From assembly GCF_003688285.1 (NCBI RefSeq), contig NZ_RCNT01000012.1, forward strand, positions 1 through 43,993: a stretch of 43,993 bases of DNA, given 5' to 3'. Below, one piece after another: positions 7,790 to 16,622 of the stretch (positions within the stretch are counted from its first letter, which is position 1; every line of letters begins with the position of its first letter). The notes below the pieces were generated by a model. It worked only from the letters and a program-made list of their open reading frames with translations, was not told the DNA's origin and searched no databases. This DNA comes from Rhodophyticola porphyridii (GTDB lineage: Bacteria > Pseudomonadota > Alphaproteobacteria > Rhodobacterales > Rhodobacteraceae). The position numbers and the translations under genes were made by a program.

Positions 7790-8578
7790 CTAATCGCGCG
7801 AGGTGAGCGCCCGGCGATAGATATGCCACGACGCGTGGCCCAGCATCGGCAGTACCAGAAACAGTCCCATAAGGAACGGCAGCATCGCCACGAATGTCAG
7901 CCCGGCGATGATGCCCCCCCACGCCAGCATGACGCCCGGGTTGGTTTTCACCACCGAGAAACTGGTCAGCATCGCGGTCACGAAATCCAGTTCCTTGTCC
8001 AGCAGAAGCGGCAGCGCGATCACTGTCAGTGAAAACAGGACAAGCGCGAATATCGCCCCAGCCAAGGTGCCGACGATCAGCATCATCAGCCCTTCCGGCT
8101 CCAGCAGATATGCGTAGGACGATGTGACATTGGTCAGCGCCGAGGGGCCCAGAAAAAGCGCAAACAGCATATGCGCGAAAAACGACCAGAACAGGAAATA
8201 GACGATGATCACCCAGGAAATCGACGGCAGTTGCCGGTCCTTCTGACGCCAGATCACGCCGAAGATATCGTTTCGCCGCCAGCCTTCGCCCTGCTCCAGA
8301 CGGCGTGACACCTCGTAAAGCCCGACTGCCAGAAACGGCCCCAGCAGGGGGAAGCCGAGCGTGATCGGTATCGCATACCAAATCTGGTCGGTGACGAAGA
8401 GAAATAGATAGATCAGCCAGCCGCCCACCACATAGACATGGGCGAAAAACAGCCCCATGAACGGCGCGGCCAGATAATCCCGCAGCCCCATCTTCAGCGC
8501 ATAGCCCAGATCGCCCAAGCTCATCCGGTTGACAGCGGGCACTTTCGAGGCGGGGCGCGGCTGGCTTATGTCGCTCAT
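7790..8578 (-). CDS. DUF2189 family integral membrane protein
   Basis: A 262-residue inner-membrane protein with about six hydrophobic segments: around residues 42-66, 70-90, 120-145, 160-190 (two close segments) and 225-250. The start MSDISQPRPASKVPAVNRMSLGDLGYALKMGLRDYL, an N-terminal soluble stretch before the first helix, and the blocks FPLLGPFLAVGLYEVSRRLE and GHASWHIYRRAL match the DUF2189 family common in Rhodobacterales. The function of that family is not established. GGATCC-type sequence precedes the ATG at 8578 without a strong ribosome site. It is 75 bases downstream of the amidase gene on the same strand and may be co-transcribed with it. Confidence 0.8.
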   Translation of the reverse strand: MSDISQPRPASKVPAVNRMSLGDLGYALKMGLRDYLAAPFMGLFFAHVYVVGGWLIYLFLFVTDQIWYAIPITLGFPLLGPFLAVGLYEVSRRLEQGEGWRRNDIFGVIWRQKDRQLPSISWVIIVYFLFWSFFAHMLFALFLGPSALTNVTSSYAYLLEPEGLMMLIVGTLAGAIFALVLFSLTVIALPLLLDKELDFVTAMLTSFSVVKTNPGVMLAWGGIIAGLTFVAMLPFLMGLFLVLPMLGHASWHIYRRALTSRD

Positions 8579-8653
8579 CCCGGATCCTCCCTTGCGAAAC
8601 TCTAGCGGCAGGGCTTGCCGCGCGCCAAGCCCCTGCCGGGCGGATTTGCCACT

Positions 8654-10039
8654 TTATGTGTCATCGTCAAGGACCGGCACATGGGTCTGCGGCCATTGCG
8701 TTGCCTGATGATAGATTTCGCCAAGCGCCAGCACTGGCCCATCGCCCCCCTTGGACCCGATCAGTTGCACGCCGCCGGGCAGGCCTGCGGCGCCAAAGCC
8801 CGCGGGCAGGTTCAGGCAGGGCAACCCCGCCAGACTGACCGGCACCACAACCTCCATCCAGCGGTGATAGGTGTCCATCGCGATGCCCGCGATCTCCCGC
8901 GGCCATCTCCACTCCGCCGGAAACGGCCAGCATTGGGTCGATGGCAGCAGCAGCGCATCGACTTGCCCGAACACCTTATCCAGCGTCGACAGCCAGCGCG
9001 TCCGGATCGCCGCCGCCGTCTCGATCCGGTCTCCCTCGAGCGCAAGGCCGCGCTCGATTTCCCAGACGGCCTCGGGCTTGAGCAGGGTCCGGCGGGTCGG
9101 ATCGCGCCAGTCGGCCCCGTATTCCAGCGCCACCGTGAATGACCGCAGATCGGTCCAGCTTTGCCAGAGCGCGCCGGCGTCGAAGGGCGGAGCCAGCGGC
9201 TCCACCTCCCAGCCCAGATCGCGCATCGCGGCCATGGCGCCTTCTGCCAGATCCAGCACGCCCTCCTCCATCGGATAGGCGCCGCCCCAGTCTCCAAGCC
9301 AGCCGATCCGCGGGGCTTTCCGCGGCGGCGGCCCCGGTTGAAACGCCCCGTCGGTCAGCGTTTCCAAAAGCGCCGAAACATCGGCGACCGAACGGCCCAT
9401 CGGGCCGCGCGTGCTCAGCCCGTGGGAAAAAATGCTGTCGCCCGGCTCGGACGGTATCAGCCCTGCGGTCGGTCGGAACCCGTAGACATTATTCCAGGCG
9501 GCGGGGTTGCGCAGGCTGCCCATCATGTCCGACCCGTCGGCCACCGGGATCAGCCCCGTTGCCAGCGCCGCCGCCGCACCACCCGAAGATCCGCCGGCGC
9601 TGCGCGACAGATCATAGGGGTTCCGCGTGACACCGAAAATCGGGTTGAAGGAATGGGACCCAAGCCCGAATTCCGGGACATTGGTCTTGCCGATGATGAT
9701 CGCGCCCGCATGGCGCAGCCGGGTCACCAGCGCCTCGTCCGCCACGGGCACGCAATCGCGCAACGGGGACCCCCAGGTCGATCGCACGCCCTTGACCCCT
9801 ACCAGGTCCTTTACCGCGAGCGGCATCCCATGCAACCAACCTGCGCGCGGCATGGCATCGGCCAGCCGCGCCTCCCCCATCAGCGCCTCACGGTCGCGAA
9901 GGGACACGATCGCAGTCACGCGGGCGTTCACCGCGTCGATCCGCGCCAGCGTGGCGCGCATCACCTCAACCGCGCTCACCTCTCGCGCCGCTATCCGTCG
10001 CGACAGCTCGACCGCATCCACATGCAGAAAATCAGACAT
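8654..10039 (-). CDS. Amidase signature family hydrolase
   Basis: A 461-residue amidase with the complete Ser-cisSer-Lys catalytic set: Lys in AVKDLVGVKG (K77), cis-Ser in SAGGSSGGA (S151) and nucleophile Ser in GSDMMGSLRNPA (S175), with the expected 24-residue spacing between the two serines. It would hydrolyse a carboxamide to acid and ammonia in the cytoplasm; the substrate cannot be deduced. It is not GatA: no gatB/gatC neighbour. The ATG at 10039 is chosen because GGGGGCGGA stands directly before it and family members begin with a similar helix. The frame is open 58 codons further upstream, into the prfB 3' end, without conservation. It follows prfB by 91 bases on the same strand. Confidence 0.9.
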   Translation of the reverse strand: MSDFLHVDAVELSRRIAAREVSAVEVMRATLARIDAVNARVTAIVSLRDREALMGEARLADAMPRAGWLHGMPLAVKDLVGVKGVRSTWGSPLRDCVPVADEALVTRLRHAGAIIIGKTNVPEFGLGSHSFNPIFGVTRNPYDLSRSAGGSSGGAAAALATGLIPVADGSDMMGSLRNPAAWNNVYGFRPTAGLIPSEPGDSIFSHGLSTRGPMGRSVADVSALLETLTDGAFQPGPPPRKAPRIGWLGDWGGAYPMEEGVLDLAEGAMAAMRDLGWEVEPLAPPFDAGALWQSWTDLRSFTVALEYGADWRDPTRRTLLKPEAVWEIERGLALEGDRIETAAAIRTRWLSTLDKVFGQVDALLLPSTQCWPFPAEWRWPREIAGIAMDTYHRWMEVVVPVSLAGLPCLNLPAGFGAAGLPGGVQLIGSKGGDGPVLALGEIYHQATQWPQTHVPVLDDDT

Positions 10040-10130
10040 TCCGCCCCCTTCATCGGGCCCCAAGGCCGCGCCCGGGGCAATGGCAGACCGGCTCCGTCTG
10101 CCCGCCGACCGCGCGCCGTGGCCCGCCCGT

Positions 10131-11255
10131 CTATTCCGCCCGCGCCTCGGCCCGACTCTTGCCGGAAACATCCATGGCCAGCGTCGCGGCCATGAGCCCG
10201 TCCAGATCGCCATCCAGAACCCCGGACGTGTCAGAGGTTTCGTAGCCGGTGCGCAGGTCTTTCACCATCTGATAGGGTTGCAGGACATAGGACCGGATCT
10301 GGTTGCCCCAACCCGCATCGCCCTTGGCCTCATGGGCCTCGTTGATGGCCTCGTTCCTGCGGTCCAACTCCATCTGGTAAAGCCGGGATTTCAGGGCCTT
10401 CATCGCGATATCGCGGTTCTGGTGCTGCGATTTTTCCGAACTCGTCACCACGATACCGGTGGGAATATGGGTGATCCGCACCGCTGAATCCGTCGTGTTC
10501 ACATGCTGTCCGCCAGCGCCCGAGGAGCGATAGGTATCCAGCCGGATATCAGCGGGGTTCACCTCGATCTCGATATTGTCGTCGACCACCGGATAGACCC
10601 AGACCGAACTGAACGAGGTATGCCGCCGCGCCGCGCTGTCATAGGGTGAAATCCGCACCAGACGATGCACGCCGCTTTCGGATTTCAGCCATCCATAGGC
10701 ATTGTGGCCGGAAATCTTGTAAACCGCCGAACGTATGCCAGCCTCGTCGCCGGCGGTGGTCGATTGCAGTTCCACCTCGTAGCCGCGTTTCTCGGCCCAT
10801 CGCACATACATCCGCGCCAGCATCGAGGCCCAGTCGCAGGATTCCGTTCCACCCGCGCCGGCATTGATCTCAAGGAATGTGTCGTTGGCGTCGGCCTCGC
10901 CGTCGAGCAGCGCCTCCAGCTCCTTGGCCGCCGCATCCTCCACAAGCGCTGCCAAGGCTGTTTCGGCCTCGGCGACGACCTCGTCATCGCCCTCCTCCTC
11001 CCCCATTTCGATCAGGCCGACATTGTCCTCCAGCGCGCCCTTGATCGCCTCATAGGTTCCGATCTTGTCCAGCAGCACCTGCCTGTCGCGCATCAGTTTC
11101 TGCGCCGCGGCCTGATCGTTCCACAGATCCGGGTCTTCCACCCGGGCGTTGAACTCCTCAAGCCGGTGCCGGGCCGTTTCCAGCCCCAATCGCTGGCCCA
11201 GAAGCTCAAGCGATTTCTGTACTTTTTCGATATGGGATTGGGTCTCGGCCCGCAT
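10131..11255 (-). CDS. prfB: Peptide chain release factor 2
   Basis: Class I release factor RF2, 374 residues, which reads UGA/UAA stop codons and triggers peptide release on the ribosome. The GGQ catalytic loop is at 248-250 (SSGAGGQHVNTTDSA). The stop-codon recognition element is SPY (203-205, RISPYDSAARRHTS) where E. coli RF2 has SPF. The N-terminal coiled domain (LGLETARHRLEEFNARVEDPDLWND) reads straight through, so the programmed +1 frameshift that controls E. coli prfB is absent here. Start at 11255 fits the usual alphaproteobacterial N-terminus. A strong hairpin at 11316-11333 separates it from mrcA upstream. Confidence 0.95.
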   Translation of the reverse strand: MRAETQSHIEKVQKSLELLGQRLGLETARHRLEEFNARVEDPDLWNDQAAAQKLMRDRQVLLDKIGTYEAIKGALEDNVGLIEMGEEEGDDEVVAEAETALAALVEDAAAKELEALLDGEADANDTFLEINAGAGGTESCDWASMLARMYVRWAEKRGYEVELQSTTAGDEAGIRSAVYKISGHNAYGWLKSESGVHRLVRISPYDSAARRHTSFSSVWVYPVVDDNIEIEVNPADIRLDTYRSSGAGGQHVNTTDSAVRITHIPTGIVVTSSEKSQHQNRDIAMKALKSRLYQMELDRRNEAINEAHEAKGDAGWGNQIRSYVLQPYQMVKDLRTGYETSDTSGVLDGDLDGLMAATLAMDVSGKSRAEARAE

Positions 11256-11315
11256 GGATCAGCCTGCCTCGTGAAGGATCATGTCAGTGTCCAACCGATC
11301 TAGACCAGCGGCCCG

Positions 11316-11333
11316 GCGCCCGCAAGCGGGCGC
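11316..11333. terminator. GC-rich hairpin after mrcA
   Basis: GCGCCCG-CAAG-CGGGCGC, a perfect 7-base stem with 4-base loop, 25 bases past the mrcA stop and before prfB on the same strand. No U-run follows, so it may be an attenuating or Rho-assisted terminator or an mRNA-stabilising hairpin. Confidence 0.5.
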
Positions 11334-11357
11334 GGCCCCGGGCAAACTTTCCGCATG

Positions 11358-13934
11358 TCAGTAAAGCCCGCCCGAACTCAGCGTGCCGAAGCCCGTACCG
11401 GTGGGGACCCGCGCGCTGTCGCCGGTTGAGGTGGTGACCGTCCGACCAGTGGTGCCCGCCTCGCCGGCGTCTTCCTCGCCGCGGGCGAACATCGGCAGGT
11501 CCGATCCCATCGCGAACCCGCCATCGACAATCGCCAACAACCCGTAGATCGGCTCTTCGCCCTGACGGAACAATTCGGCGACAACGTGGTCGCCCTGCGC
11601 GTCGTCGGGCAGGCGCTGGCCCGAAAAACGGTCGATATTGTAGAACACCCCGCCTTCGGGAACGCGGAACGGGCCGCCGCCATATTCCTCGATTGCGGCC
11701 TGCATGAACTCGTTGAAGACAGGCCCGCACATCCCCCCGCCCGAGGCCCCGCGGCCAAGCGGGCGCGGCTGGTCATGACCGATGTAACACCCCGCCGCGA
11801 TATTGGAGGAGAAGCCCACGAACCATACGTCGCGCGCGTCGTTCGTGGTGCCGGTCTTGCCCGCGATCGGCACCGGCAGGTTCACCGTGGAGGACGCCGT
11901 GCCGCGCTCCACCACACCGCGCATCATGGAGGTCAGCTGATAGGCCGTGATCGGGTCGATCACCCGTTCACGGTTGGACACGATCCGCGGCGCCACGCCG
12001 GGCTCCAGCGAGGCCAGTTCACAATCGGGACACAGCCGCTGATCGTGACGATAGACCGTCCCGCCGAAGCGGTCCTGCACGCGGTCGACCAGCGTCGGCT
12101 GCACCCGTTCACCGCCATTGGCGAACATCGCATAGGCCGCCACCATGCGGAACAGCGTGGTCTCCTGGCTGCCAAGCGAATTGGCCAGAAAGGTCTCCGC
12201 GTCGTCGTAGACGCCGAACCGTTCGGCATAACGGGCCACGGTTTCCATACCCACATCCTGCGCCAGACGCACGGTCATCAGGTTTCGCGACCGCACGATA
12301 CCCGTGCGAAGCGGCGCAGGCCCGTAGAACTGGTTCGACGCGTTGGTCGGGCGCCAGATCCCTGCGCCCGTATCCAGTTCGATCGGTGCGTCGATGACGA
12401 TCGTATTCGGGCTGTAACCGCTGTCCAGCGCGGCGGCGTAGACAAAGGGTTTGAAGCTCGACCCCGGTTGCCGCGTTGCTTGTGTGGCCCGGTTGAAGAC
12501 CGAGTACTGGTACGAAAACCCGCCCTGCATCGCAAGCACACGGCCCGTGTTCACATCCATCGCCATGAAGCCGCCCTGCACCTCGGGGATCTGGCGCAGC
12601 GTCCAGCGGATGAAGCTGCCGTCGCTGTCGCTTGTCATCGCGCGCACATGGATCACATCGCCCACGTCCAGCAGATCCCCGGCAACCCGCGCAGCGTTGC
12701 CCCGGTTGCCATCGGCATCCACTGGCCGCGCCCAGGTCACGTCCTCGGCCGGGATGAAATGGCCGTCCTCATCCTCGGGCACATCCTCGATCCCGATCCG
12801 CGCACTGCTCTCGCCGACCGACAGAACCACCGCCACATGCCAGCCTTCGATGTCGCGGGCAATATCCGTATCCGCAAGCGCCGCGCGCCAACTCTCTTCA
12901 TCGGTGCCTTCCAGAAGGGCGGGGTCGATCACCGCCAGCGGTTCCCGCCACAGTCCCTGCGCGCGGTCGTAGCGTTCCAGCCCCCGGCGCAGCGCGACCT
13001 CCGCGACCTGTTGCAGGCTTTCATCCATCGTGGCGCGCACCGCATAGCCGCCGGAGAAGAACTCCTCCTCCCCGAACTGCACCGACAATTGCCGGCGGAT
13101 CTCGTCAGTGAAGTAGTTCCGCGGCGGAACCGTGGCGCGAAACGGCTCGATATGGCCGCCCTGAACGGTTTCCAGGGGCGCGGCCTGCGCCGTCTCCATT
13201 TCATCGCGGCTCAGATACCCGTTCTCGAACATCTCGCGCAGCACGTAATTGCGGCGGTTGATCGCCCGGTCGTAGTCACGCACCGGGTGAAAGTTCGATG
13301 GCGCCTGCGGCAGTGCCGCCAGATATGCCGCCTGCTCCGGGCGCAGTTCTCCGAGGGAGGCATTGAAATAGGTCTGCGCGGCGGCAGCCACACCATAGGA
13401 ATTCTGGCCGAGGAAAATCTCGTTGAGATACAGCTCAAGAATGCGATCCTTGCTCAGCGTCTGTTCGATCCGGGCGGCAAGGATTATCTCCTGCACCTTG
13501 CGCTCGACCGTCCGCGAGCCGTCCAGAAGGAAGTTCTTCATCACCTGCTGTGTGATGGTCGATGCGCCGCGTACGTCGCGCCCCCGCGACCGCACGGCTT
13601 CCACGATGGCGGCGCCGATTGCCCTTGGGTCATATCCGTCATGCTCGTAGAAATTCCGGTCTTCGGCACTCACGAAGGCATGGGCCACCAGATCGGGAAC
13701 ATCCTCGGCCGCCACGAACAGGCGCCGCTCGCGGGCGAACTCGTCAACAATCTCGCCCTCGGCGGAATAGATCCGGCTGATCGTTGCGGGCGTGTAGCGC
13801 GCCAGCGTTTCGTGATCGGGCAAATCGCGGCTGTACATATACAGGACCGCGCCAATCGACAGCGCGGCGAACACCAGCCCGATCGTCAACCAACTGAAGA
13901 TCGCGCCGAAAATGCCAAGAGTGAATCGGATCAT
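11358..13934 (-). CDS. mrcA: Penicillin-binding protein 1A (bifunctional transglycosylase/transpeptidase)
   Basis: Class A PBP, 858 residues, polymerising and cross-linking peptidoglycan from the outer face of the inner membrane. A single N-terminal anchor spans about residues 8-33. The GT51 domain has the catalytic Glu in SAEDRNFYEHDG (E91), GASTITQQVMKN (123-134) and LNEIFLGQNSYG. The transpeptidase has SSFK (S492, K495), SRN (549-551) and KTG (693-695). An OB-like insert with QGGHIEPFRATVPP lies between the domains. It is upstream of prfB and downstream of the cell-wall amidase gene, all on the minus strand, with about 150 non-coding bases separating it from amiC. An AGG-containing site precedes the ATG. 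Confidence 0.95.
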   Translation of the reverse strand: MIRFTLGIFGAIFSWLTIGLVFAALSIGAVLYMYSRDLPDHETLARYTPATISRIYSAEGEIVDEFARERRLFVAAEDVPDLVAHAFVSAEDRNFYEHDGYDPRAIGAAIVEAVRSRGRDVRGASTITQQVMKNFLLDGSRTVERKVQEIILAARIEQTLSKDRILELYLNEIFLGQNSYGVAAAAQTYFNASLGELRPEQAAYLAALPQAPSNFHPVRDYDRAINRRNYVLREMFENGYLSRDEMETAQAAPLETVQGGHIEPFRATVPPRNYFTDEIRRQLSVQFGEEEFFSGGYAVRATMDESLQQVAEVALRRGLERYDRAQGLWREPLAVIDPALLEGTDEESWRAALADTDIARDIEGWHVAVVLSVGESSARIGIEDVPEDEDGHFIPAEDVTWARPVDADGNRGNAARVAGDLLDVGDVIHVRAMTSDSDGSFIRWTLRQIPEVQGGFMAMDVNTGRVLAMQGGFSYQYSVFNRATQATRQPGSSFKPFVYAAALDSGYSPNTIVIDAPIELDTGAGIWRPTNASNQFYGPAPLRTGIVRSRNLMTVRLAQDVGMETVARYAERFGVYDDAETFLANSLGSQETTLFRMVAAYAMFANGGERVQPTLVDRVQDRFGGTVYRHDQRLCPDCELASLEPGVAPRIVSNRERVIDPITAYQLTSMMRGVVERGTASSTVNLPVPIAGKTGTTNDARDVWFVGFSSNIAAGCYIGHDQPRPLGRGASGGGMCGPVFNEFMQAAIEEYGGGPFRVPEGGVFYNIDRFSGQRLPDDAQGDHVVAELFRQGEEPIYGLLAIVDGGFAMGSDLPMFARGEEDAGEAGTTGRTVTTSTGDSARVPTGTGFGTLSSGGLY

Positions 13935-14084
13935 GTCGAACCTGTGCCGCCACCTGATGCCTGCTTATAGGGGTCCCGGCGGGCGGGGTCAAAAGCCACA
14001 GGCATCTTTCCGCGATCACAAATGCACGGCCCGTTGCCGGGTAGCCCCCATGCCTGTCCCATGATCCATGTGGCGCGCCTTGCT

Positions 14085-15302
14085 CTATTGCCGCAAGAGC
14101 GTGGCCGCCGCCGCATCCTCCACCGCCCAATCCAGAATGGCGTCGCGCATCGTGGCCTGCATCAACGCACGCCAGACCGGATCCAGGAGGTTGGCCAGAT
14201 CCTCCGGCTCGGACATGAACCCCAGTTCCACCAGGACCGAGGGGATATCCGCGGCTTTCAGCACGGTAAATCCTGCTTCCAGCCGCGGGCGGCTGTGCAG
14301 ATCGCCCTCGGCTGCCGCGATGCCAGCCACCAGCGCATCGGCCAGCGCATCCGAGCGCGGGTCGGTTTCCAGCCGCGCCAGATCCATCAGAACGCCCGCC
14401 ACCACATCGTCGCTGCCGCTGAGATCGATCCCGGCCAGCAGATCCGCCCGGTCATGGCGTTCGGCCAGCGCGGCGGAAGCTTCATCGGACGCGGTTCCCG
14501 ACAGCGTGTAGACCGTCGCACCCGTCGCCCGCCCTTCGGCCAGCGCGTCGGCATGAAGCGAGATGAACAGATCCGCACCTGCAGCGCGGGCGATACTGAC
14601 CCGAGTGGGCAGTGGCACGAATACATCGCTATCGCGCGTCAGGATCACCTCGAACCGGCCCGACCGCACCAGCGTTTCGCGCAACTCGCGGGCAAAAACC
14701 AGCGTCAGATCGGCCTCGTCATGGCCATCGCGCTGCGCGCCGGGGTCCAGCCCGCCATGGCCCGGGTCCAGCACCACGACCAGCATGCCCGCGCCGCTCT
14801 GCCGGGGGCGGGCCATTTCGCCCGCAGCCGGCGCGACCAGCGTGGCGACACCGGGCGGCGCGCCGGCGGTCTCCGCGAACGCCTCCGCGCTTGTGGGGTC
14901 GAGACGCAGATGGACGGTAGCCGTCCCGTCGGCAGGATCGGTTGCCATCGCGGCCTGGGCCACGGCGAGCGGCCGGGACAATTCCAGCACCATACGCGAC
15001 CAGCCCGGCTCAAGCGCGCCGCCGGTCTCGACGCCTGCCACCGCGTCGGCGGCATCGAAATCGGCGGACATGCCGTCCCAGGCGACCTCCCGAAAATCCA
15101 CCACCACGCGGGCCGGGTCATCCAGAGTGAACACCCGAAACGGCACCGCCTGGGTCAGTGCAAGCGCCATTCGGGCGCCGCCGCCGGCCACATCGCTCAG
15201 CGAACTGTCGGCGGGCAGAACCCGGGCCAAGGCGCGGAAGTCCTGCGCCAGGGCCGGGATCGCCAGCCAGATCATCAGAAAACTCAAAACTGCTCGGATC
15301 AT
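14085..15302 (-). CDS. amiC: N-acetylmuramoyl-L-alanine amidase (AMIN + Amidase_3)
   Basis: Periplasmic zinc amidase of 405 residues that splits the stem peptide from MurNAc during cell separation. Signal peptide MIRAVLSFLMIWLAIPALAQ (1-20), an AMIN domain (about 25-135) for envelope targeting, a Pro/Ala linker, and an Amidase_3 domain (about 172-395). Zinc ligands H182 (DPGHGG), E196 (HDEADLT) and H250 (SLHAD), and catalytic E359 (VLVELGFMS), are all present. GGAAGA stands just upstream of the ATG. In other bacteria such amidases are activated by EnvC/NlpD-type LytM proteins; none is in this window. It sits directly upstream of mrcA on the same strand, consistent with shared wall metabolism. 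Confidence 0.92.
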   Translation of the reverse strand: MIRAVLSFLMIWLAIPALAQDFRALARVLPADSSLSDVAGGGARMALALTQAVPFRVFTLDDPARVVVDFREVAWDGMSADFDAADAVAGVETGGALEPGWSRMVLELSRPLAVAQAAMATDPADGTATVHLRLDPTSAEAFAETAGAPPGVATLVAPAAGEMARPRQSGAGMLVVVLDPGHGGLDPGAQRDGHDEADLTLVFARELRETLVRSGRFEVILTRDSDVFVPLPTRVSIARAAGADLFISLHADALAEGRATGATVYTLSGTASDEASAALAERHDRADLLAGIDLSGSDDVVAGVLMDLARLETDPRSDALADALVAGIAAAEGDLHSRPRLEAGFTVLKAADIPSVLVELGFMSEPEDLANLLDPVWRALMQATMRDAILDWAVEDAAAATLLRQ

Positions 15303-15414
15303 CGGTCTTCCGCCGAAAGAATTTGCCGGAGACTAGCAGAGCCGGCAGCGCGGCCCAAGAGGCATCCTGCATCGGGACGGATCACGAAAACGCCGGTCTG
15401 GCGAGATCGTCACC

Positions 15415-16572
15415 TTATTCGGCGGCGGCCCGCGTCGACATGAAGCCTTTCAGCCGCGCCAGCCCCTCCTCGATGTCCGCCGTGGCACGCGCATAGGAGA
15501 AACGGACCGTCCTCTCCCCGCGAACCGGGTCGAAATCCAGCCCCGGCGTCACCGCAACACCGGCCTGCTCCAGTATCTCGGCGCAGAATGCCTGGCTGTC
15601 GGTGGTGATCTCCGAGACATCCGCGTAGACGTAGAACGCGCCATCCGCGGGCGCGACCCTGTCGAAACCGGCCGCGGCGAGTCCCTCCAGCATCAGCGCC
15701 CGGTTCGCGGCATAGACCGCGCGATGGCCATCCAGCTCGGCCCGGCCTTCGGGGCTGAGCGCGCCAAGTGCTGCGACCTGCGCCGCATGAGGCGGACAGA
15801 TGAACATGTTCTGCGCCAGCCGTTCGATCAGCCGCACATGATCCGGCGGCACCACCATCCAGCCGAGACGCCAGCCGGTCATCGAGAAATACTTGGAGAA
15901 GGAGTTGACGACATAGACCTCGTCGGTGAGTTCCAGTGCCGAAATCGCGCGCCCGTTATATTGCAGACCGTGATAAATCTCGTCCGAGATCAGCGAGATC
16001 CCTCGCTCCGCGCAGGACCCGGCAAGAGCGCCCATGGCCGTCTTGTCCAGCATGGTGCCGGTCGGGTTGGCGGGGGAGGCCACGATCAGCCCGGCCAGAT
16101 CGCCGGACATTTGCCGCGGCAGGGGCTGGTAGCGGCTGGCCAGATCCGTCTGCAGCCCCACGGGCACAAGGCTGAGCGCGCGCAGGATCTGCCGGTAGGA
16201 CGGGTAGCACGGCTCACCCAGAGCCACCTTGTCGCCCGCATCGAACAGCGCCGAGAAGGCCAGAAGAAACGCGCCCGAGGCGCCCGCGGTGATCACCACC
16301 CGCGCCGGATCCAGATCGAGGTCGTACCATTCACCGTAAAGCGCGGCGATGGCCTCACGCAGATCGGGGCGGCCGAGGGCGACCGTGTAGCCAAGCGGCC
16401 CGGCCTCCATCTCGGCGACCAGGCGCTCCCGCGCGGCTCGTGGCGCGCCGGAGCCCGGCTGCCCCACCTCCATGTGGATGATATGGCGACCGGCCTCTTC
16501 GGCGGCACGGGCGGCCTCCATCACGTCCATCACGATGAAGGGATCAACCTCGGCCCGGCTTGAATGTCGCAT
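15415..16572 (-). CDS. PLP-dependent aminotransferase, class I/II (fold type I)
   Basis: A 385-residue aspartate/tyrosine-type aminotransferase. The PLP-anchoring Lys is K227 in VVNSFSKYFSMTGWRLGW; other expected residues are the phosphate-loop GASGAF (about 97-102), Asn in SPANPTGT (N169), Asp in SDEIYHG (D197) and Tyr in the same block. ATG at 16572 is chosen because AGGGAGG lies six bases before it; 17 codons upstream in the frame are unconserved. The amino donor/acceptor pair is unknown. It is divergent from the M48 protease gene, with only 50 bases between the two start codons. Confidence 0.88.
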   Translation of the reverse strand: MRHSSRAEVDPFIVMDVMEAARAAEEAGRHIIHMEVGQPGSGAPRAARERLVAEMEAGPLGYTVALGRPDLREAIAALYGEWYDLDLDPARVVITAGASGAFLLAFSALFDAGDKVALGEPCYPSYRQILRALSLVPVGLQTDLASRYQPLPRQMSGDLAGLIVASPANPTGTMLDKTAMGALAGSCAERGISLISDEIYHGLQYNGRAISALELTDEVYVVNSFSKYFSMTGWRLGWMVVPPDHVRLIERLAQNMFICPPHAAQVAALGALSPEGRAELDGHRAVYAANRALMLEGLAAAGFDRVAPADGAFYVYADVSEITTDSQAFCAEILEQAGVAVTPGLDFDPVRGERTVRFSYARATADIEEGLARLKGFMSTRAAAE

Positions 16573-16622
16573 GAAAGCCTCCCTATGATGACGCGTTGAA
16601 GCAGGCCCCATGGGAGACGTCA

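Noticed and set aside
7742-8381. N-terminal half of the long minus frame ending in the DHFR-like segment
   Set aside because: It lies in another frame of the DUF2189 gene and has no family resemblance; only the part below about 7735 is meaningful.
11140-11255. Programmed frameshift in prfB as in E. coli
   Set aside because: The reading frame is continuous through the usual frameshift site, with no internal TGA.
11586-13970. 794-codon open frame on the plus strand opposite mrcA
   Set aside because: High-GC antisense shadow of a gene with all PBP1A motifs; the translation is His/Arg-rich with no family resemblance.
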